DNA of 64,000 bases from Pseudomonadota bacterium (GTDB taxonomy: Bacteria > Pseudomonadota > Gammaproteobacteria > Burkholderiales > Burkholderiaceae_E): positions 1 through 64,000 of the forward strand of contig JAEWFA010000065.1 in the NCBI GenBank assembly GCA_023389055.1, given 5' to 3'. A program made the position numbers and the translations under genes. Below are positions 1 to 9,321 of this stretch, piece after piece; positions within the stretch are counted from its first letter, which is position 1; every line of letters begins with the position of its first letter. Under the pieces are notes generated by a model. The model saw only the letters and a list, made by a program, of their open reading frames with translations. It had not been told where the DNA came from and ran no database searches.

Positions 1-345
1 CGAGTCGACCGCGACAGATGCAGCGGCAGGCGGCGCCGAGGTGCGCTCTTCGCGCACGTCGGCGCCCTGCGCCGCGGCTTCCGCGCGCCCCTCGCCTTCT
101 TCGCCCTCGATCTTCAACCGCACCAGATCGCTGCCGACGGCGATGTTCTCGCCCGGTTCGCCGGCAAGCCACGAAACCTCGCCGGCGATCGGCGAAGGCA
201 CCTCGACGCTGGCCTTGTCGGTCATGACGATCGCCAGCGACTGGTCTTCGCGCACGTGGTCGCCGACCTTGACCAGCCATTCGACGAGCTCTGCCTCGGC
301 AACTCCTTCGCCGACGTCGGGCAGCCGGATCGCGCGCTCGGCCAT
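1..345 (-). CDS. bkdB: Branched-chain 2-oxoacid dehydrogenase E2 (lipoyl acyltransferase), N-terminal part, cut by window edge
   Basis: The first 115 codons are present and the rest lies beyond the left edge. The visible part is a lipoyl domain (residues 1-80) carrying the MTDKASVEV lipoylation motif with the acceptor lysine at residue 44. An acidic, Ala/Pro-rich linker follows, as is normal between lipoyl and E1/E3-binding domains. The E2 core moves the acyl group from E1 to CoA. The ATG overlaps the stop codon of the E1-beta gene, so the two are translationally coupled. Assignment to the branched-chain rather than the pyruvate complex rests on the separate alpha and beta E1 genes upstream and their sequence type. 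The catalytic domain is not visible, so substrate specificity is inferred. Confidence 0.85.
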   Translation of the reverse strand, partial: MAERAIRLPDVGEGVAEAELVEWLVKVGDHVREDQSLAIVMTDKASVEVPSPIAGEVSWLAGEPGENIAVGSDLVRLKIEGEEGEGRAEAAAQGADVREERTSAPPAAASVAVDS

Positions 346-1359
<1,014 letters not shown>

Positions 1360-1369
1360 TGTCGTGCTC

Positions 1370-2602
1370 CTAGACGCCGGCCTGCTGGCGCTGGCGCCGC
1401 AAGTGCGCCGGCATCGTTTCGTAGACGCCCTCGAACATGTCGCGCGTGGACGGCTTGCCGCCCGCGTGCAGCGTTCCATGGCGCTCGGCCTCGCGTTGCG
1501 CGGCGACGACCTCGGCGAGCACGCTCTCCTCGAGCGCGCGATGCTTTTCCTCGGACCACGCGCCACTGGCGATCAGGTGGTTCTTCAGGCGGATGACCGG
1601 GTCGCCGAGCGGCCACGCGTCGGATTCGGTCTTGGGCCGGTACGCCGAAGGGTCGTCCGAAGTGGAATGCGCGCCGACCCGATAGGTGACGTGCTCGATC
1701 AGCGTCGGGCCGAGATTGCTGCGCGCGCGGTCGCTCGCCCATTTGGCGACTGCGTAGACGGCGAGATAGTCGTTCCCGTCGACGCGCAACGCAGGAATGC
1801 CGAAGCCCAGGCCGCGCGCGGCGAACGTTCCCGAGCCGCCGCGAGCGATGCCCTGGAACGTGGAGATCGCCCACTGGTTGTTGACGATGTTCAGCACCAC
1901 CGGCGCGCGATAGGTGGAGGCGAACACGAGCGCCGCATGGAAGTCGGACTCGGCCGTCGCGCCGTCGCCGATCCAGCCCGCGGCGATTCGCGTGTCGCGG
2001 CGGATCGCCGAAGCCATCGCCCATCCGACGGCCTGCGGGAACTGCGTACCGAGGTTGCCCGACAGCGAGAAGAAGCCGTGCTCGCGCACCGAATACAGCA
2101 CCGGCATCTGCCGGCCCTTCAACGGATCGCGCTCATTCGAGTAGATCTGGCACATCAGGTCGAAGACCGGATAGCCGGCGGCGATCAGCAGCCCCGTCTG
2201 GCGGTAGGTAGGGAAGTTCATGTCGCCGCTGCGCTGCGCCTTGCGAAAGGCGCAGCTGACGGCCTCCTCGCCCATGTGCTGCATGTAGAACGAGGTCTTG
2301 CCCTGGCGCTGCGCCATCAGCATCCGCGCATCGAAGGCGCGCAGCACGAGCATGTCGCGCAGGCCCTCGAGCAGTTGCGCATCGGTGAGCAATCCGGCCC
2401 ACGGGCCCACCGCCTCGGCCTGCCGGTTCAGCACCCGGATGATCGAATACGCATGCCCGCGAATCTGTTCCGGATCGACGTCGATCGGCGGGCGCGTCAC
2501 CGATCCCGCTTCGGCGAGCTTCACCGTAGAGAAATCGGGCTCGTCGCCGGGGCGCACGGCGGGCTCGGGAACATAGAAGCGAAGCGGTTCGGGTTCGGTC
2601 AT
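1370..2602 (-). CDS. bkdA1: Branched-chain 2-oxoacid dehydrogenase E1 component, alpha subunit
   Basis: A 410-residue thiamine-diphosphate E1 alpha subunit, the usual length for bkdA1. The cofactor motif is visible as GDGATAESDFHAAL, followed by the NNQWAIST segment. The C-terminal part contains the RVGAHSTSDDPSAYR stretch, which in this family carries the phosphorylation-loop region. The start at 2602 (MTEPEPLRF) is preferred over longer readings because the latter would overlap the divergent gene at 2784. This is the first gene of the bkd operon, so its promoter should lie in 2603-2783. Confidence 0.93.
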   Translation of the reverse strand: MTEPEPLRFYVPEPAVRPGDEPDFSTVKLAEAGSVTRPPIDVDPEQIRGHAYSIIRVLNRQAEAVGPWAGLLTDAQLLEGLRDMLVLRAFDARMLMAQRQGKTSFYMQHMGEEAVSCAFRKAQRSGDMNFPTYRQTGLLIAAGYPVFDLMCQIYSNERDPLKGRQMPVLYSVREHGFFSLSGNLGTQFPQAVGWAMASAIRRDTRIAAGWIGDGATAESDFHAALVFASTYRAPVVLNIVNNQWAISTFQGIARGGSGTFAARGLGFGIPALRVDGNDYLAVYAVAKWASDRARSNLGPTLIEHVTYRVGAHSTSDDPSAYRPKTESDAWPLGDPVIRLKNHLIASGAWSEEKHRALEESVLAEVVAAQREAERHGTLHAGGKPSTRDMFEGVYETMPAHLRRQRQQAGV

Positions 2603-2783
2603 GATCGATCCGGCAGCGCCGACGATCGTGCCAGAAAAGCGAAGACCCGAGGCGCGACCGGGAGTCTCGTGTCGATGGCGCCGCGGGCGAAATCCGTGCG
2701 AGCCTTCGTGTTCGAGCGCCGCGTGCGGCCGCCGCCGCTCGCATACGCGAGCGCATTTTGCGCAACCCCGGAGGTGCATCATC

Positions 2784-3188
2784 ATGTCGGACTACGGCTT
2801 TACCATCACCCTCGACCAGCCGTTCGAGGCCACCGTCGAACGCGTTGTCGAAGCGCTCGCGCAAGAAGGTTTCGGAGTGCTGTCGGACATCGACGTGCAG
2901 AAGACGCTGAAGGCGAAGCTGGGCGTCGATCGTGGACCGTACCGCATCCTCGGCGCGTGCAATCCCCATTACGCGCACCGCGCCATCGAGGCACAGCCCG
3001 ACATCGGACTGCTGCTGCCGTGCAACGTAATCGTGCGCGGCGAGCCCGATGGACGCACGACAGTGGGATTCATGGATCCCCGGGCAGTGCTTGCGCTCGT
3101 CGGCGATCCGAACGTCACGCAACTCGGCGCCGAAGTGCGCTCGCTGCTGGAGAAGGCACGCGACGCCGTCGCCGGGAAGCGCTCCTGA
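2784..3188 (+). CDS. DUF302 domain protein
   Basis: A 134-residue cytoplasmic protein that is almost entirely one DUF302 domain. The family signature is visible in the order YGFTITL, GFGVLSDIDVQKTLKAKLG, YRILGACNP and LLPCNVIV. The biochemical role of DUF302 is not established. The family is often found near redox or envelope-stress genes. The start at 2784 has a GGAGG ribosome site 9 bases upstream. It is divergent from the bkd operon and 11 bp ahead of a quinone-reductase-like gene, with which it probably forms a two-gene operon. Confidence 0.85.
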   Translation: MSDYGFTITLDQPFEATVERVVEALAQEGFGVLSDIDVQKTLKAKLGVDRGPYRILGACNPHYAHRAIEAQPDIGLLLPCNVIVRGEPDGRTTVGFMDPRAVLALVGDPNVTQLGAEVRSLLEKARDAVAGKRS

Positions 3189-3199
3189 TCACCCGGTCC

Positions 3200-3784
3200 A
3201 TGAAACGCAACATCCTCATCCTTCAGGGCCATCCCGACCCGAATCCGGCCCGCCTCGGCTACGCGCTCGCCGAAGCCTACGCGCAAGGCGCGCGCGATGC
3301 GGGACACTCGCTTCGCCGCATCGAGATCGGCAAGCTCGACTTTCCGATGCTCCGCTCGAAGGAAGACTGGACCTCGGGCGAACTGCCGGCGTCGCTGAAG
3401 CCGGCGCAGGAAGCGATCGTCTGGTCGAATCACATCGTGCTGTTCTTTCCGTTATGGCTCGGCACGATGCCGGCGCTCGTCAAGGCCTTCCTCGAGCAGG
3501 TTCTCCGACCCGGCTTCGCGGTGCAGGCAAGCGAACAGGGGCAGTGGCAGCGTTCGCTGAGCGGACGCTCGGCGCGCGTCGTCGTCACGATGGGAATGCC
3601 GGCGCCGATGTATCGTTGGTACTTCTTCGCGCACGGCGTGCGCGGCCTGGAGCGCAACGTGCTTGCGGTCTGCGGGCTGCGTCCGGTACGCCAGACGCTG
3701 ATCGGGATGGTCGACGGTGGGGGACGCGCGCGTCACGAGAAGAGTTTCGAGAAGATGCGCGCGCTGGGAGCCCGCGCGCGCTGA
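3200..3784 (+). CDS. NAD(P)H dehydrogenase (quinone) / flavodoxin-fold reductase
   Basis: A 194-residue protein of the YwrO/KefG-type flavodoxin-fold family. The N-terminal ILILQGHPDPNP strand-loop is the FMN/FAD phosphate-binding turn of this family, and VLFFPLWLGTMPALVKAFLEQV is the conserved middle helix. Members reduce quinones with NAD(P)H, and some are ancillary subunits of potassium-efflux systems. No Kef channel gene is nearby, so a stand-alone quinone or nitro-compound reductase is more likely. It follows the DUF302 gene by 11 bp on the same strand. Confidence 0.82.
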   Translation: MKRNILILQGHPDPNPARLGYALAEAYAQGARDAGHSLRRIEIGKLDFPMLRSKEDWTSGELPASLKPAQEAIVWSNHIVLFFPLWLGTMPALVKAFLEQVLRPGFAVQASEQGQWQRSLSGRSARVVVTMGMPAPMYRWYFFAHGVRGLERNVLAVCGLRPVRQTLIGMVDGGGRARHEKSFEKMRALGARAR

Positions 3785-3818
3785 AGCGCGCGCGGGACAG
3801 GTCTTCCCTCCTTTCCTT

Positions 3819-3998
3819 TTCGGTCGCCGCAAGGAGCGCATCGTTCTCGAGGGCGACGTGCCGAGCCCGCTGTCGCCGCCGTCGGGGTGCCATTTCCACA
3901 CGCGCTGCGCGCATGCGACCGAGCAGTGCAGGCGGCAGTCGCCGCGGCGGCGGGAGATCGGCTGCAGCCATCGCGTCGCCTGCCACTTCGAGCTGTAG
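3819..3998 (+). pseudogene. Orphan C-terminal fragment of an oligopeptide/dipeptide ABC transporter ATPase (OppF/DppF type)
   Basis: About 55 codons end in a normal stop at 3998. They read RRKERIVLEGDVPSPLSPPS followed by GCHFHTRCAHATEQC and a final CSHRVACHFEL. This is the cysteine-containing C-terminal extension of Opp/Dpp ATPases (oligo_HPY region: C-x-F-x-x-R-C-x-x-A-x-x-x-C). No Walker A, signature or Walker B sequence lies upstream, and the region before it belongs to the quinone-reductase gene. There is no sensible start codon or ribosome site. It is best explained as the surviving tail of a deleted peptide-transporter gene between 3784 and priA. Confidence 0.7.
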
Positions 3999-4063
3999 CG
4001 AGACCGCGCCGTCCGCCTGAACCTTCGCGCCGCGCCGGCAATCGAACTTCGCGGACCTCGCGC

Positions 4064-6301
4064 TCAGATCTCCAGCGGATCGACATCGAGCTGCCACGAA
4101 ACGCGCGGCGCCGTCGCGCGCAGCGCGGCGATCCAGTCGGCGAGGAAGCGGTGCAGCGACGCACGCCGCCCCGACTCGACGAGCAGTTGCGCTCGCTCGC
4201 GCCCCTGCAGCCGGCTCATCGACATCGCCACGGGGTCGAAGACATGCACTTCGCCGCCCGCCTGGCAGCCGCTCGCCAACCGGCGCGCCGATTCGAGGAA
4301 CGCGAGCGCATCGGCGAGCTGGCGCGCCTCTGCGCGCAGCATCGCCTGGTGCCGGTACGGAGGCAGACCGGTTTCGCGCCGCTCCGCGAGTTGCCGGTCG
4401 GCGAAGCCGGCGTAGTCGTGACGCGCAAGGAACGCGAACAGCGGGTGTCCGGGGTAGCGCGTCTGCACGATCATGCGGCTCTCGCCGCCGCCGCGCCCGG
4501 CGCGACCCGCAACTTGCATCAGCGTCGCGAACAGTCGCTCCGGCGCGCGGAAGTCGGCGGCGTACAGGCCCGCGTCGACATCGAGCGCGACGACGAGCGC
4601 GAGGCGGCGGAAGTCGTGGCCCTTGGCCAGCATCTGCGTACCGACGAGCAGGTCGACCTCACCGGCGTGCGCGGCATCGAGCACGCGCTGTGCCGCGCCG
4701 CGGCGTCGTGCGACGTCGCGGTCGAGCCGCGCGACGCGACGCTGCGGAAACAGTTCGCCGAGCGCCTCCTCGAGACGCTGGGTGCCGCGACCGAGCGCCT
4801 CGAGATCGACGTTGCCGCAATCGGGGCAGGTGCGCGGCACGGCCTGCTCGGCCGCGCAGTGATGACAGACGAGCCGATAGCGGGACCCTCGCGAAGCACC
4901 CGCGGGAGTATCGACCGCCGCGCTTCCCGGCGCCGGACCGATCCGATGCAGCACCCGGTACGCCGAGCAATTCTCGCAACGGCTGAGCCAGCCACAGGCG
5001 GCGCAGGAAAGCACCGGCGCATAGCCTCGTCGGTTCACGAAGACGAGCGCCTGCTCGCCGCGCGCGAGGGTCGACTCGATTGCTTCGACGACGCGTGGCG
5101 CGAGCGAGTGGAGCAGCTTCGCACCGGTCGGATCGACGCATTCGACGACCGGTAGCGCGGCGCTGCCGATGCGTTCGTGCAGCGCATGCGAACGGTAGCG
5201 CCCGCGTCGCACCGCGAACCAGGTCTCGAGCGACGGCGTGGCCGAGCCGAGCACGATCGGAATGCGCCGCTGCGACGCCACCGCGATCGCCAGGTCGCGC
5301 GCCGAATAGCGCACGCCTTCCTGTTGCTTGTACGAGGCGTCGTGCTCCTCGTCGACGACGATCGCGGCCAGCGCGGGAAAGGGTGCGAGCACGGCCAGCC
5401 GCGTACCGAGCACGACGCGCGCGCGCGCCTCGGCAACGGCGAGCCAGTGTGCCGCGCGATCCGCGTCGGCCATCTCGCTATGCAGCAGCGCGACACGCTC
5501 GTGCGGAAAGCGGGCCGCCAGTTGCGCGTGCAAGCGCGGCGTGAGCGCGATTTCGGGAACGAGCAGCAGCACCTGCGCCGCCGGGTCGGCGGCGAGCACC
5601 GCGGCGAGCCAGTGCAGATACACCTCGGTCTTGCCGCTGCCGGTGACGCCGTGCAGCAGGTGCACGGCAAAGCCTTTCGTTGCGCCCAGGTCGTCGACCG
5701 CCTGCTGCTGGGCATCGGTCAACCCGGGAGCGGCGCGTCGTTCGAGATCGGGCGACTCGTGGGCAGACGCCTGCGACTGCCATCGCGCACGCGCGCGATC
5801 GAAGGCCGAGGGCCGCGCCCGCTGCTTGCGCGCGCGCCCGGGCGTGCCGCACGGAGCGGCTTCGCCGCCTGCCGCGCCTGCCGCGCCTGCCGCGCCTGCC
5901 GCGCCTGCGGCGCCGATCGTGCGAAGCAGCTTGGGGATCGCCGGCATCGCAACCTCGCCGGCCCCACGGTGGTAGTACCGCGCAGCGAAATCGACCGCCG
6001 CCAACCACTCGACCGGCAGCACCGGTGCATCGGCGAGCACGCTATCGACGGCGCGCACGCGCGCAACATCGATCTCGGGTTGTGCGCTCGATGCGATGAC
6101 GAGACCGATGCGCCGCGCGCGTCCCCACGGAACGGCGACCCACGTGCCGACCCGCAGCGTCCCGGCATCCAGACCTTCGGGAATCGCGTAGTCGAAAAGA
6201 GAAACTCCCAGTTGCGCGGCGGGCACGTCGAGTGCTACGCGAACGAACGCCTTCCCCTCCGCGCGCGCGCCCGGCGCCGCGCCGTCAGCGCGCACGCTCA
6301 T
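4064..6301 (-). CDS. priA: Primosomal protein N' (replication-restart helicase PriA)
   Basis: A 745-residue superfamily 2 DNA helicase that reloads the replisome at stalled forks. In order it has the N-terminal 3'-DNA-binding domain (to about residue 125), Walker A GVTGSGKT (218-225), Walker B DEEH, SATPS (motif III), eight zinc-site cysteines (CAACGWLSRCENC and CHHC...CPDCG) and motif VI QVAGRAGRG. Between the DNA-binding and helicase domains is a low-complexity linker of five Ala-Ala-Gly units (131-145) coded by a 9-bp tandem repeat, which is unusual. hemE lies upstream on the same strand, separated by 324 bp. Confidence 0.95.
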   Translation of the reverse strand: MSVRADGAAPGARAEGKAFVRVALDVPAAQLGVSLFDYAIPEGLDAGTLRVGTWVAVPWGRARRIGLVIASSAQPEIDVARVRAVDSVLADAPVLPVEWLAAVDFAARYYHRGAGEVAMPAIPKLLRTIGAAGAAGAAGAAGAAGGEAAPCGTPGRARKQRARPSAFDRARARWQSQASAHESPDLERRAAPGLTDAQQQAVDDLGATKGFAVHLLHGVTGSGKTEVYLHWLAAVLAADPAAQVLLLVPEIALTPRLHAQLAARFPHERVALLHSEMADADRAAHWLAVAEARARVVLGTRLAVLAPFPALAAIVVDEEHDASYKQQEGVRYSARDLAIAVASQRRIPIVLGSATPSLETWFAVRRGRYRSHALHERIGSAALPVVECVDPTGAKLLHSLAPRVVEAIESTLARGEQALVFVNRRGYAPVLSCAACGWLSRCENCSAYRVLHRIGPAPGSAAVDTPAGASRGSRYRLVCHHCAAEQAVPRTCPDCGNVDLEALGRGTQRLEEALGELFPQRRVARLDRDVARRRGAAQRVLDAAHAGEVDLLVGTQMLAKGHDFRRLALVVALDVDAGLYAADFRAPERLFATLMQVAGRAGRGGGESRMIVQTRYPGHPLFAFLARHDYAGFADRQLAERRETGLPPYRHQAMLRAEARQLADALAFLESARRLASGCQAGGEVHVFDPVAMSMSRLQGRERAQLLVESGRRASLHRFLADWIAALRATAPRVSWQLDVDPLEI
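5867..5911. repeat. 9-bp tandem repeat (five copies) inside priA
   Basis: Five copies of GCCTGCCGC, the last with two changes, lie back to back. On the coding strand each copy reads GCGGCAGGC and encodes Ala-Ala-Gly. The repeat keeps frame, so copy-number change would lengthen or shorten the PriA interdomain linker by three residues per unit. Confidence 0.9.
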
Positions 6302-6625
6302 AAGAAACCGCTTTAACTTCGACGCTCAATGTCGCGCCCTCAAAGCGCTTTTCGGGGTCGTTCACAAAAGCTGTGGACAAAACTGTGAACAAGCCGTCGA
6401 CACCCTGCGCAAGGCCGCGCCGAATCGGCTTTCCCGGTCGGTTGCTCATTTTTTCAGCAACGTCAATCCCTTGAAAATCAATGACTTACTGCACCCGTTC
6501 CGAGAGGATCGGCAACCCGCGGCGCACAGCGGGGGTCCGGCCGGTTCTGTGCATAAGTCAGCGGTCACCCTCTATCGGGCGGTCCGTTTTTCGCGGTTTT
6601 CGGCAATGAAGCGGGCTGCGCCGCT
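6302..6625. other. hemE-priA intergenic region with DnaA-box-like sequences and an inverted repeat
   Basis: This 324-bp stretch without a gene is visibly less GC-rich than its neighbours. It holds TGTGGACAA at 6372-6380 and TGTGCATAA at 6548-6556, each one base from the DnaA-box complement TGTGGATAA. TGTGAACAA at 6384-6392 has two mismatches. A perfect 7-bp inverted repeat, GTTCACA (6360-6366) and TGTGAAC (6384-6390), brackets the first box. The priA promoter should also lie here. I see no open reading frame with coding character. Confidence 0.5.
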
Positions 6626-7711
6626 TCAAGGTTCGCGAAGGCGGCGACTGTAGGAATGGACGGTGTCGACGAGCACCGCCACGTTCTCGGGCGGCGTGAA
6701 CTGGTTGATCCCGTGCCCGAGATTGAACACGTGCCCGAAGCCCGACGCCGGCGCGCCGAACGAATCGAGCACCCGCTGCGCCTCGACACGCACCGCGTTC
6801 TCGCCGGCCATCAGGACCATCGGGTCGAGGTTGCCCTGCACGGCGCAGCGCCGGCCGATGCGCTCGCGGGCGCGGCCCAGGTTCACGGTCCAGTCGACGC
6901 CGACGGCATCGCAGCCGAGGCCGGCGAGGTCCTCGAGCCAATGGCCGCCGCCCTTGGTGAAGACGATCACCGGCACGTCGGCCGCGCCGTTCGAAGCGTC
7001 ACCGCGGCGCAGCGCCGAGATGACGCGGCGCATCGGCTCGAGCGAGAAACGCTGGAACGCGCCGTCGGCGAGCGCCCCGCCCCACGAATCGAAGATCATC
7101 ACGACCTGCGCGCCGGCTTCGATCTGCGCGTTCAGGTACGCCGCCACCGCGTCGGCATTGACCGACAGGATGCGCTCGAGCAGGTCGGGCCGCTGGTAGA
7201 GCATCGTCTTGATGCGCCGGAAATCGGCGCTCGCGCCGCCCTCGACCATGTAGCAGGCGAGCGTCCACGGACTGCCTGCGAAACCGATCAGCGGCACGCG
7301 CCCGGCGAGCGCCGAACGGATCGTTCGCACGGCGTCGGTGACGTAGCGAAGCTCCTGCGACGGATCGGGAACCGCGAGCCGGGCCACCGCCTCCTCGTCC
7401 CGGACCGGACGTTCGAAGCGCGGACCTTCTCCCTCGGCGAAGTACAGCCCGAGACCCATCGCGTCGGGAATGGTCAGGATGTCGGAGAACAGGATCGCGG
7501 CGTCGAGCGGGAAGCGCTCGAGCGGTTGCAGCGTGACCTCGCAGGCCAGCTCCGGGTTCTTGCACAGCGCGAGGAAGCTGCCCGCGCGCCGGCGCGTCTC
7601 GTTGTATTCGGGCAGGTAGCGGCCGGCCTGGCGCATCAGCCAGATCGGCGTGTATTCGGTGGGCTGACGCCGCAGCGCTCGAAGAAAAGTGTCGTTGGCG
7701 AGTTCGGGCAC
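6626..7711 (-). CDS. hemE: Uroporphyrinogen decarboxylase
   Basis: A 361-residue enzyme of haem biosynthesis that decarboxylates the four acetate side chains of uroporphyrinogen III to give coproporphyrinogen III. The family signature PIWLMRQAGRYLPEY is at residues 22-36, and the second signature GFAGSPWTLACYM is in the middle. Length matches the family. It lies 9 bp downstream of an AraC-type regulator gene on the same strand, so the two may be co-transcribed. priA follows. Confidence 0.96.
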   Translation of the reverse strand: MPELANDTFLRALRRQPTEYTPIWLMRQAGRYLPEYNETRRRAGSFLALCKNPELACEVTLQPLERFPLDAAILFSDILTIPDAMGLGLYFAEGEGPRFERPVRDEEAVARLAVPDPSQELRYVTDAVRTIRSALAGRVPLIGFAGSPWTLACYMVEGGASADFRRIKTMLYQRPDLLERILSVNADAVAAYLNAQIEAGAQVVMIFDSWGGALADGAFQRFSLEPMRRVISALRRGDASNGAADVPVIVFTKGGGHWLEDLAGLGCDAVGVDWTVNLGRARERIGRRCAVQGNLDPMVLMAGENAVRVEAQRVLDSFGAPASGFGHVFNLGHGINQFTPPENVAVLVDTVHSYSRRLREP

Positions 7712-7720
7712 CGCGCGATT

Positions 7721-8656
7721 CTACCCGCTCGCCGCCGGCTCAGCGCTCGCCGCTGGCTCGGCGCTCGCCGCTGACTCGGCACTCGCCGCCGCCGCATCGT
7801 GCGCGTGCGCGGCGGCGCCGTTGACGCCGTTGCCGGCCCGCGTGTTCGCCCACGCCTTCGGCGACGCACCGGTGCGCGTGGCGAACACGCGCCCGAGCGC
7901 GGCCGGGCTCGCGTAGCCGACCTCGCCCGCCACCTGCTTCACTGCGCGCCCCTGCTGCAGCAGATGCTGCGCGAGCGCGATTCTCCAGCGCGTGAGGTAC
8001 TCGCCCGGCGCCAGGCCGAGCACCTGCTTGAAGCGCGCCGCAAAGCGCGCGCGCGACATTCCGGCCACGGCAGCGAGGTCCTCGAGACGCCAATCGCGCT
8101 GCGGCTCGTCGTGCAGCGCGACCAGCGCCTTCGACAGCCGCGGATCGGCGAGTCCGGCGAGCATGCCGGCGCCGACCACGCCGTGATCGATGACGTGGCG
8201 CAGCACCTGCACGAGCAGCAGTTCGCACAGTCGATCGAGCGCCACCTGGCGACCGCAAAGCGCACGATCGATCTCGCCGAAGAGTTGGGCGATCGTCGGC
8301 TGCGCTTCGCCGAGCGCCTCGAGCGGCAGCACGAGCACGGGCGGCAGCGCCGCCGCCAGCGGACCGACCGAGCCGCCGTCGAACGCGATGGACGCGCTGA
8401 CGACGTCGCACCGCGTGCCGTCTTCGGGCTGCAGTTGATGCGCGAACGGACGCGGATAGAACAGCAGCGATGCGCGGGCGAGCCGCAGCGGCGACCACCC
8501 CGGATGCCGCGACAGGACGGCACCGGCCCGCAGCAGGTGCAGGCGACCCGCGTCACCCTCGTCGCCGAAGCGGATTGCGGACTGCAACGCGCCGCTGCGA
8601 TCGACGTGCGCACGAGGACTGAAACGCGCGAGGAGACTCGACAGACGATCGAACAT
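7721..8656 (-). CDS. AraC-family transcriptional regulator (cupin_6 type)
   Basis: About 311 residues. The N-terminal half is an AraC-binding cupin_6-type sensor domain (LHLLRAGAVL, SLLFYPRPFAHQL). The C-terminal half has the two AraC helix-turn-helix motifs: DLAAVAGMSRARFAARFKQVLG, then RAVKQVAGEVGYASPAALGRVF with the typical P-x-x-W end (SPKAW). The last 40 residues are an Ala/Ser/Glu tail coded by an 18-bp tandem repeat. The start at 8656 is chosen because upstream codons run towards the divergent folE, but no strong ribosome site is visible. Such regulators often control a neighbouring oxidoreductase or transporter; none is adjacent here. Confidence 0.85.
   Translation of the reverse strand: MFDRLSSLLARFSPRAHVDRSGALQSAIRFGDEGDAGRLHLLRAGAVLSRHPGWSPLRLARASLLFYPRPFAHQLQPEDGTRCDVVSASIAFDGGSVGPLAAALPPVLVLPLEALGEAQPTIAQLFGEIDRALCGRQVALDRLCELLLVQVLRHVIDHGVVGAGMLAGLADPRLSKALVALHDEPQRDWRLEDLAAVAGMSRARFAARFKQVLGLAPGEYLTRWRIALAQHLLQQGRAVKQVAGEVGYASPAALGRVFATRTGASPKAWANTRAGNGVNGAAAHAHDAAAASAESAASAEPAASAEPAASG
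7727..7790. repeat. 18-bp tandem repeat in the 3' end of the AraC-type gene
   Basis: About 3.5 copies of an 18-bp unit (GCTCGCCGCTGGCTCGGC and variants) start at 7727, 7745 and 7763. They encode the Ala/Ser-rich C-terminal tail with repeated Ser-Ala-Glu-Pro-Ala-Ala units. The unit keeps the reading frame. Confidence 0.85.
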
Positions 8657-8743
8657 GCGCGGGATCGGGCGACGAAGCGGCCATTGTACGGGGGAGCCCC
8701 GGATTAGACTCTGCGCTTGTCGAACGACGAGGAGGCAGGGGAG

Positions 8744-9316
8744 ATGAGCGACGCATCCGAGGAGCGACCGTTCACCGGCGAGGACTGGCGACGACTGCTG
8801 CGCAACCTTCACGAGGACCCGGACCGGCCGGGGCTACGCGAGACGCCGGCCCGCGTGGCGCGCGCGTGGGAGCACTGGACCTCGGGCTACCTGCAGGACC
8901 CGGCCGACATCCTGAAGGTGTTCGAGGACGGCGCCGAGCAGTACAACGAACTGATCGTCGTGCGCCGGATTCCCGTCTACAGTCATTGCGAGCACCATCT
9001 CGCGCCGTTCTTCGGCACCGCCACCGTCGGCTACGTGCCCGCCGGTCGCATCGTCGGGCTGTCCAAGCTCACCCGACTCGTCGACTGCTTCGCCAAGCGA
9101 CTGCAGGTGCAGGAACGGCTGACGCGTCAGATTGCCGACGCGCTGATGTCGCACCTGTCGCCGACTGCCGTCGGCGTCGTGGTTCGCTGCCGTCACCTGT
9201 GCATGGAAAGCCGCGGTATCCGGGCGATCGGCGAGGAAACCGTCACGTCGGCGATGCTGGGCGAACTGCTGACCAACCTGGGCATGCGCACGGAGCTACT
9301 CGCGCTCGACCGATAG
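8744..9316 (+). CDS. folE: GTP cyclohydrolase I
   Basis: A 190-residue enzyme that converts GTP to dihydroneopterin triphosphate, the first step of folate and tetrahydrobiopterin synthesis. The zinc and active-site motifs are present: SHCEHHLAPF, GLSKLTRLVDCFAKRLQVQERLT and the RHLCMESRG segment. The start is the ATG at 8744, which has a GGAGG ribosome site 8 bases upstream. A TTG at 8717 is in frame but lacks such a site. The gene is divergent from the AraC-type regulator. Confidence 0.95.
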   Translation: MSDASEERPFTGEDWRRLLRNLHEDPDRPGLRETPARVARAWEHWTSGYLQDPADILKVFEDGAEQYNELIVVRRIPVYSHCEHHLAPFFGTATVGYVPAGRIVGLSKLTRLVDCFAKRLQVQERLTRQIADALMSHLSPTAVGVVVRCRHLCMESRGIRAIGEETVTSAMLGELLTNLGMRTELLALDR

Positions 9317-9321
9317 AAGGT

